A DNA stretch of 5,045 bases from Candidatus Hydrogenedentota bacterium (GTDB lineage: Bacteria; Hydrogenedentota; Hydrogenedentia; Hydrogenedentales; SLHB01), in the NCBI GenBank assembly GCA_023384315.1, contig JAHDWY010000395.1, positions 1 through 5,045 on the forward strand. The letters run 5' to 3'. Under the pieces are notes generated by a model that was not told the DNA's origin, ran no database searches, and saw nothing but the letters and a program-made list of their open reading frames with translations. The translations under genes were made by a program, and so were the position numbers. Below, piece after piece: positions 1-4,727 of this stretch; the stretch's first letter is position 1; every line of letters starts with the position of its first letter.

Positions 1-789
1 GGACAGACCGACCAAACCGACGTGGAAGGCAGGTACACGCTGCCGCGCGTGCCTTCTGGAGAATGGGTTATGGCCGTCATTTCGACGGACGAGTACGGCC
101 TAGCGCGGGAGGTCAAAGGTTCCGTAATCGTGCGGGATGATGCGATCACAACCATCGATTTCAACCTGTCGCCGTCCGTGACAAAACTATCAGGAACGAT
201 AAGTCTTCGCGGTAGACCAGTCTCGGGAGGTTACGTGACTCTCCTTGTTGGAAACGGCCAAGGATTCCGGGAGCAATGGAGGGAATCGCTCGACAGCAAA
301 GGGACATACAGCTTTGAGCGCGTGCCCTCCGGACCTGCAGAACTCGCAGTTTCGGCCAGGGGGCCGGGGAACCAGCCGTACTTTCGAAACAAGCGTTTCG
401 AAATCTCGGCCGGAACATCAAATTCTCAAGATCTAGACATCCAGCCTGGAACGGGCGTCATATCCGGGTCCGTTCAGTTGGAGGAGCCGAGGAAAAACGG
501 CGCGATTCTGCTGCTGGACGGTGAGTTCAGCCCGGCGGAACTGTCGCGCAGTACGCTTCTCTATATCGACTTTGAGAAGGTAGGTATTTCACAGAAACCA
601 ATGGAGCCGTACCGGTTCGATGAACTCGAGGCCGGAACCTACACGTTGCTCGCTCTCGTTTATTCGGACGAGACTGCCATGTCGAATACGGTGGATCCCC
701 TGGCTACGGCGCTGATCGACATTCAGACCATCGAACTGGCGGATGGCGCAGAAGTGGAAGTTGACTTGATGCCGTCTGCGGTGCGTTAA
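1..789 (+). CDS. Carboxypeptidase-regulatory-like beta-sandwich repeat protein, 3' end (5' partial)
   Basis: The reading frame is open from base 1 to a TAA at 787-789, so the gene starts upstream; the GTG at 22 is just an internal codon. The visible 262 residues look like about three tandem prealbumin-like (carboxypeptidase D regulatory-like) units. The first is cut and ends around residue 60, with a D-x-E-G-R-Y-T-L-P-R-V-P-S-G-E-W core. The second spans about residues 62-145 and contains LSGTISLRGRPVSGG and then KGTYSFERVPSGPAEL. The third, about 146-262, contains GVISGSV and then YRFDELEAGTYTLLALV. The recurring signature is G-x-Y-x-F/L-x-x-V/L-x-x-G. In known families such domains are extracellular or surface structural modules without catalytic activity of their own. 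No membrane anchor, sorting signal or enzyme domain is visible in this part. The full domain architecture and function cannot be told from the fragment. The family assignment is fairly confident; the role is unknown. Confidence 0.7.
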   Translation, partial: GQTDQTDVEGRYTLPRVPSGEWVMAVISTDEYGLAREVKGSVIVRDDAITTIDFNLSPSVTKLSGTISLRGRPVSGGYVTLLVGNGQGFREQWRESLDSKGTYSFERVPSGPAELAVSARGPGNQPYFRNKRFEISAGTSNSQDLDIQPGTGVISGSVQLEEPRKNGAILLLDGEFSPAELSRSTLLYIDFEKVGISQKPMEPYRFDELEAGTYTLLALVYSDETAMSNTVDPLATALIDIQTIELADGAEVEVDLMPSAVR

Positions 790-827
790 GTACTGCATAG
801 TTGGATTGTAGAGCAGCCTATCGGGAA

Positions 828-844
828 GCAGGCTGGAAGCCTGC
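828..844. repeat. Perfect 7-bp inverted repeat (hairpin) after the repeat-protein gene
   Basis: GCAGGCT at 828-834 and AGCCTGC at 838-844 are exact reverse complements separated by GGA. The left arm can also pair with CAGCCT at 814-819 (through AGGCTG at 830-835), so two mutually exclusive stems are possible. No T-run follows, so an intrinsic terminator is doubtful. Its compact palindromic form resembles a dispersed REP-like intergenic element, but copy number cannot be judged from one window. Confidence 0.5.
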
Positions 845-876
845 ACCACAATGCCGTCCCCGTTTGTAGTCTCGGC

Positions 877-924
877 GTGTTACATCTTCGAAGTGTTACC
901 TCCTCGACGTGCTACCTCCTTGTA
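877..924. repeat. Three degenerate 16-bp tandem repeat units
   Basis: The units are GTGTTACATCTTCGAA (877-892), GTGTTACCTCCTCGAC (893-908) and GTGCTACCTCCTTGTA (909-924). Units 1 and 2 agree at 13 of 16 positions, and units 2 and 3 at 12 of 16. The array lies just upstream of the predicted crotonase promoter. The sequence before it (861-876) is weakly similar, so the array may once have been longer. No function is known to me. Confidence 0.6.
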
Positions 925-948
925 GTTCGCTGTCCTCCGGGCTATGAT
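920..948 (+). promoter_or_regulatory. Candidate sigma-70-type promoter for the crotonase gene
   Basis: A -10 box TATGAT at 943-948 matches the consensus at 5 of 6 positions. It sits exactly 17 bp downstream of a weak -35 box, TTGTAG (920-925, 3 of 6). Transcription would start near 955, giving a leader of about 30 nt before the ATG at 985. The -35 box overlaps the last 16-bp repeat unit. The weak -35 leaves this uncertain. Confidence 0.4.
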
Positions 949-984
949 GCGCACTCAATCAACCTGCAATCCGGGGACGAAATC

Positions 985-1776
985 ATGTCCGAACGACATC
1001 CTCACGGCCAGATCACAGTTGAAACACGCGATCACATCCTCCTTATGGGCATTGACCGCGCGGAGAAGCGCAACGGGTTCACGCCAAAGATGGTGCATGA
1101 ACTCACCGACGCCTACAACGCGCTGGAAACTGACGACGAGTTGTGGTGCGGCGTGCTCTTCGCCCACGGCAATCACTTCACGGGCGGGCTCGATCTGCCC
1201 ATGTTCGCCGAGAGCTTCGCGAAGAACGAGAACTTTTTCACGGGCAAGGGCGTCGACATTCTCGGACTCGAACAGAAATGCAGCAAACCGCTGGTTTGCG
1301 CGGTACAGGGCATCACCTACACAATCGGGATCGAGTTGATGCTCGCCTGCGACATCGTCGTGGCGGCAACGGATTGCCGGTTCTCGCAGCTCGAACCCAA
1401 GCGCGGCATCATGGCCGTGGGCGGGGCGACCATGCGTTTCGTGCAACGCTGCGGATGGGGCAACGCCATGTACCACCTGCTCACGGCCGACGAGTTCAAC
1501 GCGGATGAAGCGTATCGCGTCGGACTCGTGCAGGAAGTTGTCGAACCCGGCGCGCAGGTCGAACGCGCCATTGAACTCGCGGAGACCATCAATTCGTGTG
1601 CGCCGCTCGCCGTGCGCGCCACCATTGCATCGTCCCGCCTCTACCTCGACGACGGCGAACGCGCCGCCTACGAACAATTCGGCCCCACCCAGGCGCGGCT
1701 CGGCCAATCCGAAGACTTTCAGGAAGGCATCCAGTCCTTCGTCGAACGGCGCAAGGCGGTTTTCAAGGGCCGCTAA
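985..1776 (+). CDS. Crotonase/enoyl-CoA hydratase family protein
   Basis: This 263-residue protein has the usual length of a single-domain crotonase. The family acts on acyl-CoA thioesters by stabilising an enolate in an oxyanion hole; members include hydratases, isomerases and hydrolases. The first oxyanion-hole strand is HFTGGLDL (residues 64-71) and the second is in VQGITYTIGIELMLACDI (107-124). Glu117 and Glu137 align with the two catalytic glutamates of mitochondrial enoyl-CoA hydratase (Glu144 and Glu164) with identical 20-residue spacing, so hydratase-type chemistry is plausible. Where classical members have GGG before the first Glu, this one has T-I-G, leaving Ile114 at the position of the oxyanion Gly. 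The later segment with TADEFNADEAYRVGLVQEVV (167-186) is typical. The ATG at 985 is preferred over the in-frame GTG at 877 because GGGGA (973-977) lies 7 nt upstream and family homology begins here; the GTG extension would read through the repeats and promoter. No acyl-CoA metabolism gene is adjacent, so the substrate cannot be inferred. Confidence 0.88.
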   Translation: MSERHPHGQITVETRDHILLMGIDRAEKRNGFTPKMVHELTDAYNALETDDELWCGVLFAHGNHFTGGLDLPMFAESFAKNENFFTGKGVDILGLEQKCSKPLVCAVQGITYTIGIELMLACDIVVAATDCRFSQLEPKRGIMAVGGATMRFVQRCGWGNAMYHLLTADEFNADEAYRVGLVQEVVEPGAQVERAIELAETINSCAPLAVRATIASSRLYLDDGERAAYEQFGPTQARLGQSEDFQEGIQSFVERRKAVFKGR

Positions 1777-1810
1777 CCCGAACTTCCTCTCGCGTTCGCG
1801 CCAAGAACAG

Positions 1811-1848
1811 CGCGAGCGCGGGAACCCTACTGAGTTCCCGCGCCCGCG
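1811..1848. terminator. Strong GC-rich hairpin between convergent genes
   Basis: GCGCGGGAAC (1816-1825) pairs perfectly with GTTCCCGCGC (1834-1843) around an 8-nt loop. After one mismatch, four more pairs (CGCG 1811-1814 with CGCG 1845-1848) extend the stem to 14 pairs. It lies 34 bp after the crotonase stop and 33 bp beyond the htrA stop. No proper T-run follows on either strand, so it could be a bidirectional transcription barrier or an mRNA 3'-end stabiliser rather than a textbook intrinsic terminator. Confidence 0.5.
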
Positions 1849-1877
1849 AATCACCAACCAGGAGAGCGTTGGTGGTT
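1849..1877. terminator. Second hairpin in the convergent gap, next to the htrA stop
   Basis: CACCAAC (1852-1858) pairs with GTTGGTG (1868-1874) over a 9-nt loop, and AAT/GTT flanks extend the stem to ten pairs with one wobble. It begins four bases beyond the htrA stop codon on the minus strand. U-tracts are short on both sides (TTT on plus, ATT on minus), so termination strength is uncertain. Together with the stem at 1811-1848 it fills most of the gap between the convergent genes. Confidence 0.45.
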
Positions 1878-1881
1878 TAGG

Positions 1882-3387
1882 CTACTTGATGGTGACGTAG
1901 CGCGAACCGCCTTCCGCGTCTTCCACGCGCAGCAAGGTACCGCGCCCTTCATCGCCCTTATCCATGGCTTGGCGGAAGTCGTTCACATTCTGTACCGGCT
2001 GGCGGTTTACTTCCGTGATCAGCATGCCGGGACGTAGTCCTGCCATGGCCGCTGCGGAACCGCGCACCACCTGACCGATTACAACACCGGACTTGTTTTC
2101 GTACCCGAGGCGCTGGGCGGTTTCGTTGGTCAGATTCTCGATAGTGATACCGATCTTCCTGCCCTGTGCTTCGGCCTGCACCGCGGCACCGCCAGTGGAT
2201 TTCATCGCGTCGCCTTCCATCTCGCCGATGGTGACCTGCTTCGTCATGCGCTCACCATTGCGGATGATGGTCAAGTCGACTTTCTCGCCCGCCGGCGTAG
2301 TCGCCACGTGGCTGCGGAAGGAACCCGACGCAACGACGGGTTTGCCTTCATACTCGACGATAACGTCGTCTTTCTTCAGGCCCGCGCGATCGGCCGGAGT
2401 ATCGGGCACCACGGATGCCACGAGCACGCCCTGGCTTTCGTCCACGTTGAACCATTCCGCCAAATCCGGGGTCAGGTTTTGAATGCCGATACCGAGGAAC
2501 CCACGCGTTACCGCGCCGTCTTCACGGAGTTCATCAACGACGTAGCGCACCATGTTGATCGGGATGGCAAATCCAATCCCCATGTTCCCGCCGCTACGGC
2601 TGAGGATGGCGGTGTTCATGCCGATGACTTCGCCGTTGAGGTTCAAGAGCGGACCGCCCGAGTTGCCCGGGTTGATTGCCGCGTCGGTTTGGATGAAGTC
2701 GGCGTAGTCCACGATGCCCACATCGCCGCGGCCGCGCGCGCTCACGATACCGGCGGTCACGGTGTGTTGGAGACCGAAGGGGCTGCCGATCGCCACGACC
2801 CATTCACCGACCTGGATCGCGTCGGAATCGCCGAACTTCAACGTGGGAAGATCTTTCGCTTCGACTTTGATCAACGCGACTTCCGTCTGCGGATCGGATC
2901 CGATTACTTCGGCATCGAATTCGCGCCCGTCATCCAACCGCACCTCGACCACATCCGCGCCGTCGACCACATGACTATTGGTAACGACGTAGCCGTCGTC
3001 CGACATGATGAATCCGGTGCCTTCACCGTAGGCAAAAGGCGTACCGCCCGGCGCCGGGCTATCGGGTCCACCCGGAATCTGAAATCCCGGTCCAAAGAAC
3101 CGCTCGAACAGATCACCCGGCGTCATTCCGGGCCCTTGCGTAGGTTGCATGTCACGGCTCATATCCTTCTTCACGCGGATGGAAACTACCGCCGGAGACG
3201 CTTCGGCGGACAAGCCGACGAAGGCCTCGCTCAGATTGTTCAACGTCGACAGTGCCTCCTTCGACGGACCGTCCACCTGCGCGGTGGCGGGGGACGACGA
3301 CATAAGGCTGGGCACCGCCGCAACCAACCCGACTGCCACGACGGCAATCAAAGCTGATTTGATTTTGTGTGTGCTCAGGTAGCTCAT
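1882..3387 (-). CDS. htrA: Periplasmic HtrA/DegP/Do-family serine protease with two PDZ domains
   Basis: This 501-residue protein has full Do-family architecture. A Sec signal peptide (K8, K10, hydrophobic 11-29) has a likely cleavage site after ATA (34-36). A Pro/Gly-rich stretch (about 80-118) matches the long LA-loop region of DegP. The trypsin-like domain spans about 58-285, with PDZ1 about 292-387 (GFLGIG loop at 296-301) and PDZ2 about 409-500. His139 is in VVTNSHVV and Ser243 in NPGNSGGPLLN; both are intact. Glu169 in DPQTEVALIKV stands where DegP has the catalytic Asp (DPRSDIALI); the His-to-acid spacing of 30 is the same as in DegP. The family degrades or refolds misfolded envelope proteins as oligomeric cages. 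The ATG at 3387 has a good AAAGGAG site 7 nt upstream. The gene is transcribed alone, converging with the crotonase gene and divergent from the flagellar operon, with a candidate sigma-54 promoter upstream. The family call is secure; degP, degQ and mucD cannot be told apart here. Confidence 0.95.
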   Translation of the reverse strand: MSYLSTHKIKSALIAVVAVGLVAAVPSLMSSSPATAQVDGPSKEALSTLNNLSEAFVGLSAEASPAVVSIRVKKDMSRDMQPTQGPGMTPGDLFERFFGPGFQIPGGPDSPAPGGTPFAYGEGTGFIMSDDGYVVTNSHVVDGADVVEVRLDDGREFDAEVIGSDPQTEVALIKVEAKDLPTLKFGDSDAIQVGEWVVAIGSPFGLQHTVTAGIVSARGRGDVGIVDYADFIQTDAAINPGNSGGPLLNLNGEVIGMNTAILSRSGGNMGIGFAIPINMVRYVVDELREDGAVTRGFLGIGIQNLTPDLAEWFNVDESQGVLVASVVPDTPADRAGLKKDDVIVEYEGKPVVASGSFRSHVATTPAGEKVDLTIIRNGERMTKQVTIGEMEGDAMKSTGGAAVQAEAQGRKIGITIENLTNETAQRLGYENKSGVVIGQVVRGSAAAMAGLRPGMLITEVNRQPVQNVNDFRQAMDKGDEGRGTLLRVEDAEGGSRYVTIK

Positions 3388-3394
3388 AAGGCCA

Positions 3395-3401
3395 CTCCTT
3401 T
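3395..3401 (-). promoter_or_regulatory. Ribosome binding site of htrA
   Basis: On the minus strand AAAGGAG lies 7 nt before the ATG at 3387. It is a near-ideal Shine-Dalgarno sequence and fixes the start of the protease ahead of its signal peptide. Confidence 0.8.
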
Positions 3402-3473
3402 CTTGTGTGCGAAATTGGGATGCGCGAGACAGGCGGCCTGTTCACCAGTCGCATGATTCGCTGCGATGGAAGG

Positions 3474-3489
3474 AGCAACCGCCATGCCG
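3474..3489 (-). promoter_or_regulatory. Candidate sigma-54 promoter upstream of htrA
   Basis: The minus strand reads CGGCATGGCGGTTGCT, against the sigma-54 consensus TGGCACRNNNNTTGCW. It matches at 14 of 16 positions, with the essential GG and GC dinucleotides at the correct spacing. It would start transcription near 3463, about 75 nt before the htrA ATG. Its downstream part, GGTTGCTCCT, is identical to the same part of the strong flgB promoter on the other strand. Sigma-54 control of htrA is unusual, so this needs direct support. Confidence 0.45.
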
Positions 3490-3571
3490 AAATGTTCAAG
3501 GAACAAGCAAACTAAACGGTATGAGGGGTTTAGCGGACGAGGCCCGCGGGGCTGCCGTCCCTCGATTACCC

Positions 3572-3606
3572 GAGTTGAGGTATGGCTTCGCTGAGTTGAG
3601 GCACGG
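3572..3606. repeat. Direct repeat with 21-bp period, possible activator binding sites
   Basis: GAGTTGAGGTATGG (3572-3585) and GAGTTGAGGCACGG (3593-3606) are identical at 12 of 14 positions, and the first nine bases are exact. The 21-bp period is two helical turns, placing both copies on the same DNA face. They lie about 155-190 bp upstream of the flgB sigma-54 promoter and about 85-130 bp upstream of the htrA candidate. That is the usual distance range for enhancer-binding-protein sites. The regulator identity is unknown. Confidence 0.5.
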
Positions 3607-3760
3607 TTATACACGGGTGCGAGTAACTGGACGAATCCCGGATATTGGGTGGGTAATTCTCGCCGAAGGAAAGGCAAAAGCTGCCGAGATTCCGGGGGCA
3701 CTCCAATCGCTCGCTTATGCAACTCAAACTTTAGCAACGACATAGCAGTACGTGCTCGCG

Positions 3761-3776
3761 TGGCACAGGGGTTGCT
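3761..3776 (+). promoter_or_regulatory. Sigma-54 (-24/-12) promoter of the flgBC-fliE operon
   Basis: TGGCACAGGGGTTGCT matches the sigma-54 consensus TGGCACRNNNNTTGCW at every specified position, with GG at 3762-3763 and GC at 3774-3775. The predicted start is near 3787, leaving a leader of about 100 nt before the flgB GTG at 3888. Sigma-54 transcription of rod and hook-basal-body genes is established in several flagellated lineages and needs an AAA+ enhancer-binding activator, such as a FlrC- or FlgR-type protein. No such regulator is encoded in this window. Confidence 0.85.
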
Positions 3777-3787
3777 CCTGCCTTTGA

Positions 3788-3810
3788 GACGGAGAGTCTC
3801 TGACGGAGAG
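3788..3810 (+). repeat. Repeated 9-mer in the flgB leader
   Basis: GACGGAGAG occurs at 3788-3796 and again at 3802-3810, a 14-nt period, right at or just after the predicted transcription start. GAGAC (3786-3790) can pair with GTCTC (3796-3800) over a 5-nt loop, so the first copy could be partly folded. The repeat resembles a purine-rich protein- or RNA-binding motif, but no function is established. Confidence 0.4.
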
Positions 3811-3825
3811 ATCTTCACAGACTGT

Positions 3826-3857
3826 AGCCGGGGCGGTCCTGGCCGGCCGTCCCGGCT
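3826..3857 (+). promoter_or_regulatory. Stable hairpin in the 5' leader of flgB
   Basis: AGCCGGGGCGGTC (3826-3838) pairs with GGCCGTCCCGGCT (3845-3857) around a 6-nt loop, giving 13 continuous pairs including two G-U wobbles. It ends 14 nt before the flgB ribosome site and is not followed by a U-run, so it is not an obvious attenuator. It could protect the 5' end of the message or affect translation. An alternative pairing is possible through the palindrome GGCCGGCC at 3841-3848. Confidence 0.5.
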
Positions 3858-3871
3858 CGATGAGAAGTTTC

Positions 3872-3878
3872 AGGGGAG
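3872..3878 (+). promoter_or_regulatory. Ribosome binding site supporting the flgB GTG start
   Basis: AGGGGAG lies 9 nt before the GTG at 3888. This supports GTG as the start rather than the in-frame ATG at 3933, which would remove conserved N-terminal helix residues. Confidence 0.65.
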
Positions 3879-3887
3879 TATTCATCA

Positions 3888-4280
3888 GTGGCATTTGCGG
3901 GAGTTGACACGGTATCGCTGTTGACGGCGGGGATGAAAGTTGCGGTGCGCAACCAGTCCCTCATCGCCAACAACATCGCCAATGTGGATACCCCGAAATA
4001 TAACCCGGCCCGCCTGGACTTTCAGGCGAGCCTGCGAGATGCCCTCGAGGGGCGGGGCCCCGTCGCACTCCGCACGACCATGGCCCGGCACCTCGATGCA
4101 ACTCGCGAAATGCCGCGTTTTGAACGCCTTGCGCTTTCGTCGAAAAATGATTACAATAAGGTCGATTTAGAGCAGGAAATGGCTGATTTGGCCGAAAATA
4201 CCGGAAAGTACACAACATATAGTAGCCTCTTGGCCAAGCACTTCCGGATGGTCAAGGACATGCTGTCCGGCCTGCGCTAA
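3888..4280 (+). CDS. flgB: Flagellar basal-body proximal rod protein FlgB
   Basis: At 130 residues this is a normal FlgB length. FlgB is a building block of the proximal rod that runs from the MS ring through the periplasm, and it is exported by the flagellar type III apparatus without a cleaved signal. The family N-terminus is clear: the amphipathic helix LLTAGMKVAVRNQSLIANNI (11-30) runs into the rod-protein signature ANNIANVDTPKYNPARLDF (27-45). The C-terminal coiled-coil region KVDLEQEMADLAENTGKYTT (91-110) followed by SLLAKHFRMVKDMLSGLR is also typical; the N and C helices pack together in the assembled rod. The central variable part is short. It is the first gene of the operon, with flgC 16 nt downstream, and starts with GTG behind AGGGGAG. 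Expression most likely comes from the sigma-54 promoter at 3761-3776. Confidence 0.95.
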   Translation: MAFAGVDTVSLLTAGMKVAVRNQSLIANNIANVDTPKYNPARLDFQASLRDALEGRGPVALRTTMARHLDATREMPRFERLALSSKNDYNKVDLEQEMADLAENTGKYTTYSSLLAKHFRMVKDMLSGLR

Positions 4281-4296
4281 GTAACGGTGGGGTAAA

Positions 4297-4716
4297 ATGT
4301 TAGAGGCGGTTTCAGCACGGGATATCGCGGTAACAGGGCTTCGTGCTCAGCGGACCCGCATGAACATCATTGCCCAGAATATCGCCAACGCCATGTCGCC
4401 GGTGACGGCCAAGGGCGGCGCATTCCGGCGCCAGATGGCTGTCTTGGAAGCCGACCAGATTTCACCCATCACGAAGCCAGACAAGTTTGGGGTGCGGGTG
4501 AAACAGATTGCCAGCGACCCATCCCCTCTTCGCAGAGTATTCGAGCCGAACAACCCGATCGCCGACGCGGATGGGTATGTGGAATATCCGAACATCGACC
4601 TGTCGGTGGAGATGGTCGATTTGGTTTCCGCGCAGCGGGCGTATGAAGCGAACGTAGCAGTCGTGTTGTCAAGCAAACGGATTTCGCAGAAGGCGTTGGA
4701 CATCCTTCAGGTGTAG
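4297..4716 (+). CDS. flgC: Flagellar basal-body proximal rod protein FlgC
   Basis: This 139-residue protein matches FlgC in length and motifs. FlgC is a proximal rod subunit that assembles with FlgB and FlgF inside the basal body. The N-terminal helix and rod signature are GLRAQRTRMNIIAQNIANAM (14-33). The C-terminal hallmark is P-x-x-P-x-A-D-A-D-G-Y-V-x-x-P-N (84-99), then VEMVDLVSAQRAYEANV (104-120). Asn at 30-31 (IAN) replaces nothing essential, but the usual T-P after it reads M-S-P-V-T-A-K, as expected for FlgC rather than FlgB. The ATG at 4297 follows GGTGGGG (4286-4292) by four bases, a slightly short spacing. It is cotranscribed with flgB (16-nt gap) and fliE (11-nt gap), and has no promoter of its own that I can see. 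Confidence 0.95.
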   Translation: MLEAVSARDIAVTGLRAQRTRMNIIAQNIANAMSPVTAKGGAFRRQMAVLEADQISPITKPDKFGVRVKQIASDPSPLRRVFEPNNPIADADGYVEYPNIDLSVEMVDLVSAQRAYEANVAVVLSSKRISQKALDILQV

Positions 4717-4727
4717 CGTGAACGACG

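Larger units (their letters stand above)
3388..3887. other. Divergent htrA-flgB intergenic regulatory region
   Basis: This 500-bp stretch has no convincing gene. It contains the htrA ribosome site, a candidate sigma-54 promoter for htrA, a small inverted repeat (CTAAAC 3512-3517 with GTTTAG 3528-3533), a 14-bp direct repeat, a full-consensus sigma-54 promoter for flgB, and a flgB leader of about 100 nt with a repeated 9-mer and a long stem. The open frames across it (3384-3818 minus, 3407-3745 plus) show no recognisable protein features and overlap these signals. The size and content fit a promoter region controlled by an enhancer-binding protein. Confidence 0.6.

Noticed and set aside
877..984. 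N-terminal extension of the crotonase to the GTG at 877
   Set aside because: The extra 36 residues would be translated from the tandem repeats and predicted promoter, have no family counterpart, and the ATG at 985 has its own ribosome site.
955..1857. 300-codon open frame on the minus strand opposite the crotonase gene
   Set aside because: It is antisense to a gene with clear family motifs and its translation shows no family features. Long antisense frames are expected where GC-rich codon bias suppresses stops.
2308..3357. 349-codon open frame on the plus strand opposite htrA
   Set aside because: It lies wholly inside the protease gene on the other strand. Its His/Arg/Asp-rich translation looks like a codon-bias shadow with no domain features.
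3449..3466. Short inverted repeat TCGCA/TGCGA near the predicted htrA transcript start
   Set aside because: Only five pairs with an 8-nt loop, which is within chance for this length of sequence.
3722..3737. Possible IHF site in the AT-richer stretch upstream of the flgB promoter
   Set aside because: The position suits a sigma-54 promoter, but the sequence matches the IHF consensus too poorly to claim.
3407..3745. 112-codon plus-strand frame in the htrA-flgB gap
   Set aside because: It starts with a GTG lacking a ribosome site, shows no family features, and spans the direct repeat and the htrA promoter candidate.
3384..3818. 144-codon minus-strand frame in the htrA-flgB gap
   Set aside because: It covers the sigma-54 promoter of flgB and the htrA leader. 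It has no recognisable motifs, and its end overlaps the htrA start.
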